Assembly (NCBI GenBank): GCA_030833725.1
Contig: JAURGP010000022.1
Span: 1-33,307 of the forward strand
From: Candidatus Kapaibacterium sp.
GTDB taxonomy: Bacteria > Bacteroidota > Ignavibacteria > Kapaibacteriales > Kapaibacteriaceae
DNA length: 33,307 nucleotides
Reading direction: 5' to 3'
This document shows positions 14,926-24,800 of this stretch, piece by piece (within the stretch, counting starts at the first letter, position 1; every line of letters begins with the position of its first letter). The notes under the pieces are model-generated. The model was not told the origin of the DNA. It saw only the letters and a program-made list of their open reading frames with translations, and searched no databases. Made by a program: the position numbers and the translations under genes.

Positions 14926-16340
14926 TATCGAGCACTGGGGAGCTGTTGATGCACGGGGTTCGGGTCGGGTGAAAAGGCACGAGCCCACCGATTGAACCAG
15001 TTGTCGTCCTTCACCTCACCAATTACGGTGCAGTGCACCAGCTTGTGATTCTGCATGACTTGCCAGTCCACGAAGTAGAAGTAGGCTCCACCCTGCACTC
15101 CTTGGTAGAACCAGATCTCGTAGGGTTTTGTGTCCATTGTCTGGATGAACTGCTCAATCTGTGTCGGCAGACCATACTTCAGTAGCGTTACGCCACGATC
15201 GGTGCGCCATCCGTCACGCACCATGGCACTCGTGTAGAAGGCCTGCGCTCGCTGGTACATCTTCCGAAAATCATCCAATCGCTCGTTCGACTGTGTGCTC
15301 GGATCAGGGTCTCGACTGTCCCAGAACTTGAAGAGGAATCGCTGTTTGGCGCGATTTGACTCGAGTCCCTCCATCGTGGTCTTTTCGGCGTTGGAAGCAA
15401 TCACCCGCGCTAGCTCCAATTCGAGCTCGAGCTGGTCACCAGTCTTCTGCGACCACTCTGAGGCGAAAAACCGCTGGTCTTCGCTCAGCAGAAGCTCGCC
15501 CTCGGGCGGCAACTCCGGGTTGAGAATGTAGAACCGCTCCGTTCGAGTGGCATACGACGTTGTAAGATCCTTTGACTTCACCGATACGGTAAGGTCGTAC
15601 ACGCCACTACGCAGCAGCTCTACAGAGAGGTCCTCCCGATACAGCAGGGCATCACTACCACCCAGCATACGCCGGTACTGCGTGAACACCGGTCGCTTGA
15701 CGTAGTCCAGCACGTCATATGCTAGCACGACGGTATCGACGCCGTTTAAACTGGCGTTATAGACCTCGCCATAGATACTGAGTGCGGGATCCGTTCCGAT
15801 ATACTCATGGCGTGGATTGGGCACCGTCTCCACACCATTGCGTGTGAAAGACGCCGGCGAACCCACCGTCTTCTGCGTACACATCACATCGCTCATGTCT
15901 ACTTGCAGGCCATAGGCATGCACAGTCGACGTGAACTTCGACGTTAGTGTTCGCGTGGAATCATTCATATCACGCACCACCAGCTCGGCCTGTACGGTAC
16001 CAGGATCAACGATGAAGGTGCGAATTCCGCTATAGAACTGGCGATGAAGGGGGCGCGACGACTCTGAAGTAGCCCGCGCTGTCCATGTGTCGCGTATCGT
16101 GTCGGCCGTGCTTCCTGAGCGACGGATGACATGCAGGTCAAAGGAAAGTTCTCCCTCAAAGCCGTACGGCCGTACGATGTACCGTACGGCCGTGTCCGGG
16201 AAGGCGTAGTGAAACTCCCATCGCGTCTTGCCAGCCTCTGCGCGGAACTGTACGACGTCCGCTACAACATCAACGGATTGCGTTTGGGCCGGGGCAATCG
16301 CGAGAACCAGGAGAACAACGAATGGTAAGAGTCGAACGAT
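14925..16340 (-). CDS. GWxTD-domain secreted protein, probable ATC start
   Basis: The frame is open from the PorV-like stop to the TAA at 14925. Starting at the ATC at 16340-16338 gives 471 residues with a textbook signal peptide (xVRLLPFVVLLVLAIAPAQT). No ATG, GTG or TTG occurs in frame before residue 121 (GTG at 15980), and starting there would delete the signal peptide and about 100 coherent residues. The N-terminal part is beta-rich. The C-terminal part (about 330-460) is a GWxTD domain, with GWRTD at 377-381 followed by RGVTLLKYG, EIWFYQG and YYFVDWQ-like segments. GWxTD proteins are widespread in Bacteroidota and Acidobacteria, with unknown function and an envelope location. It starts three bases after the PorV-like stop, so re-initiation or coupling may compensate for a weak start. 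Confidence 0.85.
   Translation of the reverse strand: MVRLLPFVVLLVLAIAPAQTQSVDVVADVVQFRAEAGKTRWEFHYAFPDTAVRYIVRPYGFEGELSFDLHVIRRSGSTADTIRDTWTARATSESSRPLHRQFYSGIRTFIVDPGTVQAELVVRDMNDSTRTLTSKFTSTVHAYGLQVDMSDVMCTQKTVGSPASFTRNGVETVPNPRHEYIGTDPALSIYGEVYNASLNGVDTVVLAYDVLDYVKRPVFTQYRRMLGGSDALLYREDLSVELLRSGVYDLTVSVKSKDLTTSYATRTERFYILNPELPPEGELLLSEDQRFFASEWSQKTGDQLELELELARVIASNAEKTTMEGLESNRAKQRFLFKFWDSRDPDPSTQSNERLDDFRKMYQRAQAFYTSAMVRDGWRTDRGVTLLKYGLPTQIEQFIQTMDTKPYEIWFYQGVQGGAYFYFVDWQVMQNHKLVHCTVIGEVKDDNWFNRWARAFSPDPNPVHQQLPSAR
16161..16194. repeat. Cluster of CGTACGGCCGTACG palindromes
   Basis: A perfect 14-base palindrome at 16163-16176 is followed by a second CGTACGGCCGTG copy at 16183-16194. GCCGTACGG (16161-16169) also pairs with CCGTACGGC (16182-16190), giving a 9-bp stem. 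All of it lies in coding sequence of the GWxTD gene. Confidence 0.6.
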
Positions 16341-16343
16341 AGT

Positions 16344-17435
16344 TTAGTCGAAGTCGATGGATACAGACAGACGATTGATCATGCCAAGCGACTGTGATGG
16401 ACTTACCGAATAGTCGATGCTGCCGTTAAAGCCCCCTGCCATGTACTTCAAACCGACACCACCGGACAGACCGAACTGATCGGTGCCGAAACGGTAGCCT
16501 GCTCGGAGTGACACGAACTCACGGAACGTGTATTCCGTGCCAACGGCAAATTGCTCGGGAACGTCGGAGAAGGTTTCGAAGTCAGCAGCTACGAGCCATT
16601 GATGAACAGCCACACCATCCTCGAACTCTGGGCGATCGGCAATAAAACCCTGGAACATGTCCACACCCAGTCCTGCACGGAAGGACAGTGGCATTTCAAA
16701 CGTCGAAGTTTGAATCTGCATGTCGATCGGGCTTGCATTCAAACCCGGAATAGGATTGTTGGTTCTTGTTACGTTCGGGCCATCGAACGTTTGCGGAGTC
16801 CCCAGGCTATTAATCGAGAAGCCGAGCGTAACGCCGTTGTAGCCAGTGTTGTAGCGCGTGCCAACGTCGAATACAAAGCCGCCGGCGTTCATGTTCGAGA
16901 ATCCGTGGTTGACGTACTTGGCCGTAACTCCAAACGAGAACTGATCGGTGAGCTCACCCGCAAATGTTACGCCAAGTGCCACATCACTCACGTTGTAGAT
17001 TCCACCGGTACCATCAGGCTGATCGGTAGTGGTCACAGCGATGTCACCACTGGAGAAGCCCGTGAAGCTTGCTGCAACGCGAAACTTCTCTGATACGGGC
17101 ATCATCACAGCGGCAAAGCTGTGCGACATCCCAGCGAACCAGAAGGTGTGGCTGAAGTTTGCCGCGTATCCGTCCAGCTGCGTTAATCCAGCCGGATTCC
17201 AGAAGATCGATGTCATGTCGTTGGCCACGCCTGCGTAGGCACCTGCCATACCATTGGCTCGAGCGCCAACACCAATCTTCAGGAACTGACCTCCAGAGAG
17301 GCCAACCTTGGTGAATTCGCCTGCTGTTACCGACTGGATCTGAGCGTGCGCTACCGGAGCTCCTGTTGCAACAAGTGCCACAACAACTGCCAACGCCACT
17401 GCGATCCGCGTCATTGTACCAAACATCCGATCCAT
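16344..17435 (-). CDS. PorV/PorQ-family outer-membrane beta-barrel
   Basis: 363 residues from ATG 17435, which has AGGA seven bases upstream; an in-frame ATG at 17465 with no such site gives ten more residues. A signal peptide ends at about VAHAQ. The mature start GQFLKIGVGARANGMAGAY followed by NDMTSIFWNPAGL is the hallmark of the PorV/PorQ (FadL-like) family. Alternating strands run to a final LSVSIDFD, an aromatic-acid barrel end. PorV is the T9SS shuttle that binds cargo C-terminal domains and carries them to the attachment complex. Many paralogues exist with unknown duties, and this one need not be PorV itself. It lies between the giant exported protein and the GWxTD gene, so it may serve the former. 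Confidence 0.85.
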   Translation of the reverse strand: MDRMFGTMTRIAVALAVVVALVATGAPVAHAQIQSVTAGEFTKVGLSGGQFLKIGVGARANGMAGAYAGVANDMTSIFWNPAGLTQLDGYAANFSHTFWFAGMSHSFAAVMMPVSEKFRVAASFTGFSSGDIAVTTTDQPDGTGGIYNVSDVALGVTFAGELTDQFSFGVTAKYVNHGFSNMNAGGFVFDVGTRYNTGYNGVTLGFSINSLGTPQTFDGPNVTRTNNPIPGLNASPIDMQIQTSTFEMPLSFRAGLGVDMFQGFIADRPEFEDGVAVHQWLVAADFETFSDVPEQFAVGTEYTFREFVSLRAGYRFGTDQFGLSGGVGLKYMAGGFNGSIDYSVSPSQSLGMINRLSVSIDFD

Positions 17436-17442
17436 GAACATG

Positions 17443-17446
17443 TCCT
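17443..17446 (-). promoter_or_regulatory. Ribosome binding site deciding the PorV-like start
   Basis: AGGA on the minus strand lies seven bases before ATG 17435. The ATG at 17465 has no comparable site. Confidence 0.45.
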
Positions 17447-17467
17447 GTGAAGTTTCGTTATTCATTT

Positions 17468-17493
17468 GAGAACACCCGCCGACAACACCCGAT
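17468..17493. repeat. 13-bp direct repeat between exoprotein and PorV-like genes
   Basis: Two adjacent 13-base units share GA-S-AACACCCG (17468-17480 and 17481-17493). They fill the whole gap between the stop of the giant gene and the ATG at 17465. Function is unknown. Confidence 0.5.
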
Positions 17494-20400
17494 TACTCGT
17501 TAGCCACGATCCGAGCTGGACCGGTAACGATGGTGAACTTCCTCATCACACTGGCACCGTCCGGTGATTCAATCTTCGCAATCAGCATCTGGCTGGCCAC
17601 ACGTTGACGGTTGCGCGTAAGAAGATCCCACACCATCGTTCCGAAGGTACCCGGATCGCCACTGGTAGACTCGTCGTGGCTAAAGGTGTTGATCAGTTCT
17701 CCACTCGTGGTGTAGATGCTGATCGTTGCCTTCCGTGGCAGACGTGTGAAGTAGATCTTGCCATCGTAGGCCGAGCTCATTCCTTCGTGTGTAACGAGGT
17801 ATGGATTTGGTACAACCTGTACTTGTTCCAGGTTTTCGTCGGTAAACGATGCGCCTGTTATCTCAGGATCGTACTCCTTCACGCGGAAGGATGCCTTCGT
17901 GCGTGGGAATGGATACCCCATGGCGCCACCAAACGTCGACACCACCACCTTATCTCCAGCCTTGAAATCAACTGTAGGATATGTCGTTGGTTCATTCTGT
18001 GCTGCAGCAATGCGTGGCGTTGTGCTTGGTACGGCGCTGAACACGTGGTTCTTGCGACCGAAGCGCGACCAGTCCAACGTGAATTGTGCACCGGCAATCG
18101 TGATCACGTTGACGAAGTCCAGCGTATCCTGGCCAGTGGTCGACAGGTTACGGCTCAGGTAGTAGCGGTTGTTGCGTCCAACTGGCCGACCTGTCGCTGA
18201 GTCGGCGCTAAAAAATCGCAATTCCGTGCTGCGAATACCACTGCGGCGCGAGTTCCGCCAACCGTAGGCTGCCGTGGTAAACGAACCAATCCGCACAAGC
18301 TCAGGGTTTGGATAGTCGCGCAGCTGGGCACGTTGTGCCGCCTCTTCCGTAAACAGAGGTAGCGCTTGCGGTGTAAGATCGAAGTCGTAGCTCACAGTCG
18401 CGGTTCCTACCGTTCCGTCAGGACGCAGGTCGGGGCGCTCATACGTGGCAATGTTGCGCACGCGCATGTTCAGGTACGGCACGTTTTCGAACGTCACAAC
18501 GGGATTCTTGCCTGCAGCATCACCTACGCGATCACTCATCACGAATGGCGTGGTGATAGTTTCCGTACCACCATCTTCGAAGGTAATCTCATACACACCA
18601 GGCCCGTTGTTGAACGACTGCGAGAAGATCGCTGTGGCTGGCGCGGTAAATCCAGGGTTCGTGATCTCGAAGTACTCCGGAGCAAGACTATAGGCTGGCT
18701 GCAGTTGGTAGCTTTTCGCTGGATAGTGATTCTCAGGCGCGGGTTTGAACGTCGTCGCCGATTGGCCACTTATTCCCCCGACACCAACGTAGATACTCAT
18801 GTCGCCCCCTTGGACGACGGACCCTTCAGCAACCTGACGATACTCACCACCCCATTGCTCGATGGTGTAGTCGAACGACAAACCAACTGTACCAAGAATG
18901 TACTTGTTCGGCAAGCACACAGCGTTCGATGCCCATGAACCGGAGCGAAGCACTTTCTCAGTGTTGTCAGGACGCAGGAAGGTTGTCGTATCGATACGCT
19001 CAATCATTCCAGGAGACGAGAAGACGGTGTCGTACACAAAGCCATTCGTATCCACAAACACACCGGCTGTGTCCACCCACGTTACAGTGTTCTCAGTGAA
19101 GTATCCGGCGAGGTTGGATCCCTCGGCACACAGCTGTGGCGGTAGGGGGCTTCCCCAGTTTCCAAGAAGTTGCCCTGAAGCGGAATCCCGCAGGAACATG
19201 AACATGTTGTAGAGGCCAATCGGCTGTGTGCTCTCCTGCTGATCATGGTCGATCCCGAACCAGTCACGGTAGAACAACAGTTCAAGCGTCTTCCCAGCAA
19301 ACAGCTGGTTGAAACGCTGATCGTCGTTCACGAGAAGCTTCAAGTTATAGATGCCTCCGGACTTGCCACGGTTTTCAGCATCGAACTCTGCTTCAAAGGC
19401 TGCCTCGTTACCCGGACGCGATGCCAATGGCGTTGTGGTCACGGTGTTTGGCAAACCAATGGCACGGTTTGTCAATTTCGACGGTGTACCAAGGAAGTAG
19501 TCACCTTCATCGTAGGCACGTACCGTGTAGTAGTAGTCCATGTTGTTGATCAGCTTTTCGCTGCGGCGTGGATCGGCGCTGTAGCGTACCACACCGTTGT
19601 TGTCGTCGTCACCATCATCGAAGAACGTGCGGTTGGTTGATAGTCGGCGCAAGTACGCACCAACAACTTCATTCCGAACCTCGGACGTTTCTTCCCACGG
19701 ACGGCGCACAACACGCGTGCGCTCACCAACTTGCTCAACGTCGGCAAATCGGAATGGCTCGGCCTTTACCTTCTTTGCCAGAATCAACTTGATGAGACTA
19801 TCCTTCGCCGCTGCTGCCTGCGTAGCGTTCAGGAACCAACCAGTGTTGTTGGACTGATCGCGAGCTACGGTTGGAAGATCATCGAACTGCGTTGTGACGT
19901 ACATCGTGCGCACCGAGTCGTACTTGTCGAAGCGGCTCACGTTGAGGCGACCATCCGTGCCGATTTGGTACTGATATGTATCCGGACGGCGGGAGATCAG
20001 CTCGTTAAAGTACGTGCCCCATGGTCCACCGGCTGATGGACGGCGAGCGACCAAGAATCGGCGTTGACCCGGCTGGATGATGTCGGCAATATCGAGTTCA
20101 TCAAGCGGTAGTCCAATGTCCGGAACCGTGGTACCAGACTTGAGGAAGGGAGGAGGGGTACCAATGACACCAATCTGCTTCCAACCCAATGGTCCTACAC
20201 GCTGCGACTCGATATCGTCGGTGTTGAACGTGTCGAGATCCGCACGACGAGCACGGTAGATCCGATATCCGAGGAAGTCCATACCGCCCTCGAGTGTATC
20301 GATCGACTGCTCTGCCGTTGAATCCCACTGAATCACTACGGCATTGTTCAGTGGCAACCAGCCGCTTTCGGGTACCTGGTAGAATCCTCCGCTCGTAGCG

Positions 20401-21887
20401 TAGCCCTTCACGATCGGAAGATCTGGAGCTCGTGGTGCACGGAACTGATTGTCGTAGACAAACTGAGCAAACTTCACCTTGCGGATGAGCTCGGCAAGGT
20501 CCTCGGTGGTACCATCAGCATCCTTGCCGGTTGCTGTTGTACCCAGGATGAGACCGACTACGATACGGGCAGAGTCGCCCGGACGCATGTTGAACGGGCC
20601 GGTAGCCATCAGCAGACGACGGTCACCAGGACCCTCGTCGCCATCGCGTTGACCGGATGACATGAAGTTGTACCGGTCCTCGTTTTCAATTGGGTCGACC
20701 GTGATCGGCCAGTTGCGCATCGTCCGTAGGCCAAGCTGCTCAGACACCGGGAACTGCTTGCGGTCGGTCCGTAGGTAGCCATCGGCATCTACCGCTGGCG
20801 ACTCAAGGAAGTTGAAGCCCAAGTAACCAAAGCCCTGGCCTGCTTCGCCACGATCACCGTTGGTCCACTGAACAGCAAGGTTCAGGGAGTCTTCCTCTGT
20901 GTAGAACCGTGCGCGGTCGTTTGCTGCACCACCACGTGGGTTGGTAAACGGAGCAATGTCCACGTCCATGACCGCTGCCATCCAGCACGCGAACAGCGTG
21001 TCGGTAGGGGCATTATTGATGCGTTCTGGGTGGATGAAGAGGTACTTGATGAAGAGCATGTCGCGGTAGTCACCAAAACCCCACGAGTAGATCATCTGTT
21101 CGATCTGGAAGCCCAGAGGGAAGCCCTCGTCAGCACGACGCTGGGCGCCACCTTCGTAGCGTGACAGGTCGGTATCCTTGTATACGGCAAAGACATCCTC
21201 ATCAGAAATGAAGGCCGGTCCTTTTTCGAAGTTGCTGCGATTACGCTGAGAAATGTCGTTGATGTAGTAACCGTAGTAATTCTCTACCCGCAGTGTGTCA
21301 TTCGGAGAAGAGTCCCAGATCGGCCAATTTGGAAACGACGGATTGAAGAAGTCCGTGCCGTCGGCCGTGCTGAAGTCCGTCGAGAAGTAGGTCCTGTTTT
21401 TCTGCGTGGACGACGAGGACTGGTCCACCAGCAATCCGTCTTCAATGGCACCAGGCACCATCCATGACTGACCGGAGTTCGGGTTGTAGGTAATCATCAC
21501 GCGCTTGCGCAACTCACCCGACGAACCGACCGGCTTCAGCGCTGCAAACCATGCGCCCCCTGCAAACAGGTACTGATTCTGCGAACCACGTGGCCAGAAC
21601 GTACCACCGGTTTGCCGGGCAATGTTGTAGCCGAAGATGCCGTAGTTGGTGGTGTAGAAGGCAACGTTCGATACCACGTTCTGCTGGAGATCGAAGGCAC
21701 CACTAGGCGTGCGTTGCACATCTTCTTGACCATCCTTCTGCGTCTTTGCTGTGCCCGCAATGTGGGCATTCAGCGGCGTCGCAAGGAGGGCCCAACTGGC
21801 AAGGAGGGCTATTCCGGCCGCGAACCAGCGCTGTTGCATGACTTCTCCAATGTTCGTTCTCATGTTCTTCGTCGGATTTTTTTTCAT
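17493..21887 (-). CDS. Giant secreted surface protein (1464 aa) with T9SS-like C-terminal fold
   Basis: 1464 residues from ATG 21887. A basic N-terminus and hydrophobic stretch (AAGIALLASWALLATPLNAH) form a signal peptide. The body is beta-rich with many aromatic and D/N/G-rich loops, including DDGDDDNNG (encoded at 19596-19619), and resembles large Ig/fibronectin-like exoproteins. The C-terminal 100 residues (VQVVPNPYL, then GKIYFTRLPRKATISIYTTSGELINTF-type strands and a final VMRKFTIV) follow the FlgD-Ig/T9SS type A sorting-domain pattern. Export by T9SS to the surface is therefore likely. It directly follows the TonB receptor (six-base gap) and precedes a PorV-like barrel. This is a SusC-partner position, but there is no SusD fold or lipobox. 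Function is not recognised. Confidence 0.8.
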   Translation of the reverse strand: MKKNPTKNMRTNIGEVMQQRWFAAGIALLASWALLATPLNAHIAGTAKTQKDGQEDVQRTPSGAFDLQQNVVSNVAFYTTNYGIFGYNIARQTGGTFWPRGSQNQYLFAGGAWFAALKPVGSSGELRKRVMITYNPNSGQSWMVPGAIEDGLLVDQSSSSTQKNRTYFSTDFSTADGTDFFNPSFPNWPIWDSSPNDTLRVENYYGYYINDISQRNRSNFEKGPAFISDEDVFAVYKDTDLSRYEGGAQRRADEGFPLGFQIEQMIYSWGFGDYRDMLFIKYLFIHPERINNAPTDTLFACWMAAVMDVDIAPFTNPRGGAANDRARFYTEEDSLNLAVQWTNGDRGEAGQGFGYLGFNFLESPAVDADGYLRTDRKQFPVSEQLGLRTMRNWPITVDPIENEDRYNFMSSGQRDGDEGPGDRRLLMATGPFNMRPGDSARIVVGLILGTTATGKDADGTTEDLAELIRKVKFAQFVYDNQFRAPRAPDLPIVKGYATSGGFYQVPESGWLPLNNAVVIQWDSTAEQSIDTLEGGMDFLGYRIYRARRADLDTFNTDDIESQRVGPLGWKQIGVIGTPPPFLKSGTTVPDIGLPLDELDIADIIQPGQRRFLVARRPSAGGPWGTYFNELISRRPDTYQYQIGTDGRLNVSRFDKYDSVRTMYVTTQFDDLPTVARDQSNNTGWFLNATQAAAAKDSLIKLILAKKVKAEPFRFADVEQVGERTRVVRRPWEETSEVRNEVVGAYLRRLSTNRTFFDDGDDDNNGVVRYSADPRRSEKLINNMDYYYTVRAYDEGDYFLGTPSKLTNRAIGLPNTVTTTPLASRPGNEAAFEAEFDAENRGKSGGIYNLKLLVNDDQRFNQLFAGKTLELLFYRDWFGIDHDQQESTQPIGLYNMFMFLRDSASGQLLGNWGSPLPPQLCAEGSNLAGYFTENTVTWVDTAGVFVDTNGFVYDTVFSSPGMIERIDTTTFLRPDNTEKVLRSGSWASNAVCLPNKYILGTVGLSFDYTIEQWGGEYRQVAEGSVVQGGDMSIYVGVGGISGQSATTFKPAPENHYPAKSYQLQPAYSLAPEYFEITNPGFTAPATAIFSQSFNNGPGVYEITFEDGGTETITTPFVMSDRVGDAAGKNPVVTFENVPYLNMRVRNIATYERPDLRPDGTVGTATVSYDFDLTPQALPLFTEEAAQRAQLRDYPNPELVRIGSFTTAAYGWRNSRRSGIRSTELRFFSADSATGRPVGRNNRYYLSRNLSTTGQDTLDFVNVITIAGAQFTLDWSRFGRKNHVFSAVPSTTPRIAAAQNEPTTYPTVDFKAGDKVVVSTFGGAMGYPFPRTKASFRVKEYDPEITGASFTDENLEQVQVVPNPYLVTHEGMSSAYDGKIYFTRLPRKATISIYTTSGELINTFSHDESTSGDPGTFGTMVWDLLTRNRQRVASQMLIAKIESPDGASVMRKFTIVTGPARIVANE
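19143..19151 (-). repeat. AGCCCCCTA motif, copy 6
   Basis: Inside the giant exoprotein gene, read as S-P-L. Confidence 0.8.
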
Positions 21888-21893
21888 GATCAA

Positions 21894-24800
21894 TTAGAAG
21901 CGGAACATCACGCCAAAGAACACCTGGCGTGGGTACTGGTACAGCGACCGACGAGCAACAACATCTGCTACGTAGCGCTGATAGCCAGCGTAGGACTCCT
22001 CAGGGGTTACAATGCCGTCACCGTTGCCGTCCGCCATAGCATTATACATGCGCAGGCCGATACGATCGTATTGATTTGGGGCCGTGGTAACCTTGTTCTT
22101 CGGATCGGCATCGCGATAGTACGTCGTGGCTGGGAAGTCACCTGGTACACGGCGCAGTGCGAAGCCGTCATCATCGGGGCTACCTGTGCGAGTGTAAAAG
22201 CTCACTGCACCGGTAAAGTTCATCAGGTTCGTGACGTCCAGGAACACATCGATGGCTGTGTTTCCGCCAATCAGATTGTTCAGTGGAATCGAGCGTGTAA
22301 TACGCAGGTCGTTACGCCAGTTCGATGGGAAGCGTCCAGAGTTGATGGCGCCTGTTGCTTGTCCGGCCAGGTTCACTGGCGTATACGGTAATCCCGACTG
22401 CCAGAAGCCCGACAAGTTGATGTTGAGGTTTTCGAGGAACGGAATCCCAGCAATCCGTGGTCCCTCATCAGCACCCCAGAAGAAGTTCAGTACGGCATTC
22501 ACACGGTGACGACGGTCAAACGACAATGGGAATGGCTCGACTGGGAAGGCGGGATTACCGGTGAAAGGATCAAGAGCAACAACGGTGTTTGCATTGTTTG
22601 CCGTACCTGTTGCCGAACCCAGCGAATAGTTGATGTTGAAGCCCCAGTTGTCTGCCGAGCGACGCATCAGGGTAATCTCGATACCCTTGGCGTTACCGTA
22701 GGCTGCCATCACGGTCTGGAAGTATGGCTGCGGCACGGCTGGCACGTAGGCCAAGTCGGACTGGTTGTAGATGTCCTTGTAGTAACCGGTCAGAGTGAGT
22801 GCGAAGTCGTCGTTCAACTGATGGTTGTAGGCAACTTCGTACTGATTCGTACGCTGCATCTCCATGTTGGGGTTGCCAAGGACAGATCCACCACGCAGCA
22901 ACACCGTGTTGAACGCGTCATAATAGTCCGACCACGGTGTAGCCTGATAGTAGATACCGTACGACAACTTAAAGTTCTGTCGTCCGCTTTCGCTCACCGG
23001 ATAGGTAATCGTCACACGAGGGCTGAAGTACAGCTTTGGCTTGGCTTCAGCGAATCCCTCAACCGAGCCGATGGGATAGAACACCTCCGTTGATGTCCGG
23101 TACTGAGCCTGTGGATCAAGGTAGTCCATGCGCAAGCCACCGGTGAAGATCAGGCTCTTGAATTGAATCTGATCCTGAATGAAGAGGGCACCTGTTACCG
23201 GAGTAAATGGCTCTTCGGTTCGTGCCTTCGTGGCAATCGGATCGGTATTCGGTGCAGCCTCCGGATCGTAGTAGATGTTCGGGCCGTAGGCGTTACCGTA
23301 AAAATCATAGAACGGGTTGCCATCCCAAGGGTTGCCGTTGTTGTGACGGTTCATGGTCAGCAATCGCATCTCGAAACCACCCTTGAGGACGTGGCGTGTT
23401 TCACCAACTTCGAGGTTGTGCGTAATGCTACCGTCCAACTGATAGAACGTGGCCTGACGCAACTCGAAGCCCCCTTCATTTCCACGGGAGGCGAAGTATC
23501 CAAACAGTCCGTACGGGTTCGATGTATTCTGGAAGTCACCAGGACCCTCAATAAAGCCCGTAATAGGGTTTGGCTTGGTGACTTCGATTTGGCGATATCC
23601 GTCTTCGGTTTGCGCCGTGGTGCGGAAGTACTCATACGAGTCCACGATACGGTTCGAACCCGCAGCGTAGCGTGTGGTATTCGTAACAGCATCTTCCTCG
23701 AACTTGAGGACGTCTTCCGGGTAGTACAGTTCCCATCCTCCGAGCAGGAGGTCGGGATCGTTTGGCGACGTGCGCTTGCCTGTCTCGGAAATCTTGGAGT
23801 TGAACGATCCGCGAAGCTCGAACACGGTGTTTGCACCGAGGGTCTGATTCCACTGTGCAAAGGCATTGCTGGAAAACTCCTGCACGACAATCTGCTTGGC
23901 CATGCGCTCGGGGAAACTCTCCCCATACACGCCGAGACCATTCTCATTCCCAGCGTTGTCCACACTCATCTGTGGTGTGTTGGCATACAACCAACCCCAT
24001 CCCGAGCGCTCACCGCTCACGAAGCCGTACATACCACCCACGAGAAGGTAGGCGTTGTCCGTTGCCTGAAACTTCATCCGCGCCGTTACGTTGCGGCTAA
24101 ACGTCTGATTGTTTGGGTTTTGACCGAGATTGTTGCCCAGCGGATCCAGCACCTGCAAACCGTAGTTCCGGAACTGCTCGTAGGTATTGCGTACGGAGAG
24201 GAAGAATGTCGAGCGGTTAAAGCCCAACGGACCACCGAACGTAAAGTCGATCACGTCCTGCTTTGGTGTACCGGCAGCAACACCGTTACTGGCATTACCC
24301 CAGGCAAATGGAACGTCGATGTAGTAGCGAAGCAGGCCTTCAAAGCGGTCGGTACGTCCGGTTTTGACGACGGTGTTTACAATACCACCTACGGCGTTAC
24401 CATACTCGGCACCGAAACCACCGGTCTTGGACTGCACTTCCTCCGTAGCAAATGGACTAGGCATGGCGGCCGAAACCGTCGCACCGGATTGCCCCAAGCC
24501 CCCTACAAACTGGTCTGTCACTGCCAGACCGTCTACTAGCACCTGGGTCTCCGTTGTCCGCGATCCACGCACCACAAAGTTGTTTCCCGAGGCCGTAATA
24601 CCAGCGTTCAGCGAGATCAGCGACGCAAGGTTGTCGCGCCCACCGATCTTGACGATATCCTCGCCCTTACTGATGCGGTCCGTACCAACGTCCGTGGAGC
24701 GCACCAACTCGCGGTCAGCACTCACGTCCACGACCTTCATCATCACACCACCGGTGGTGAGCGTGAAGTTGACCGTCACCGTCTGGTCGGCGGAGACGGA

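Noticed and set aside
14926-14988. Earlier start for the LpxL-like acyltransferase
   Set aside because: The extra 21 residues lie inside the GWxTD gene and show no family similarity. The TAATG overlap at 14925 is the normal arrangement.
15978-15980. GTG start for the GWxTD gene (351-residue version)
   Set aside because: It would discard a clear signal peptide and about 100 coherent residues encoded upstream in the same frame.
23163-24539. 458-residue plus-strand open frame antisense to the TonB receptor
   Set aside because: Its composition mirrors the receptor codons, there is no motif or ribosome site, and the minus strand is an unmistakable TonB receptor.
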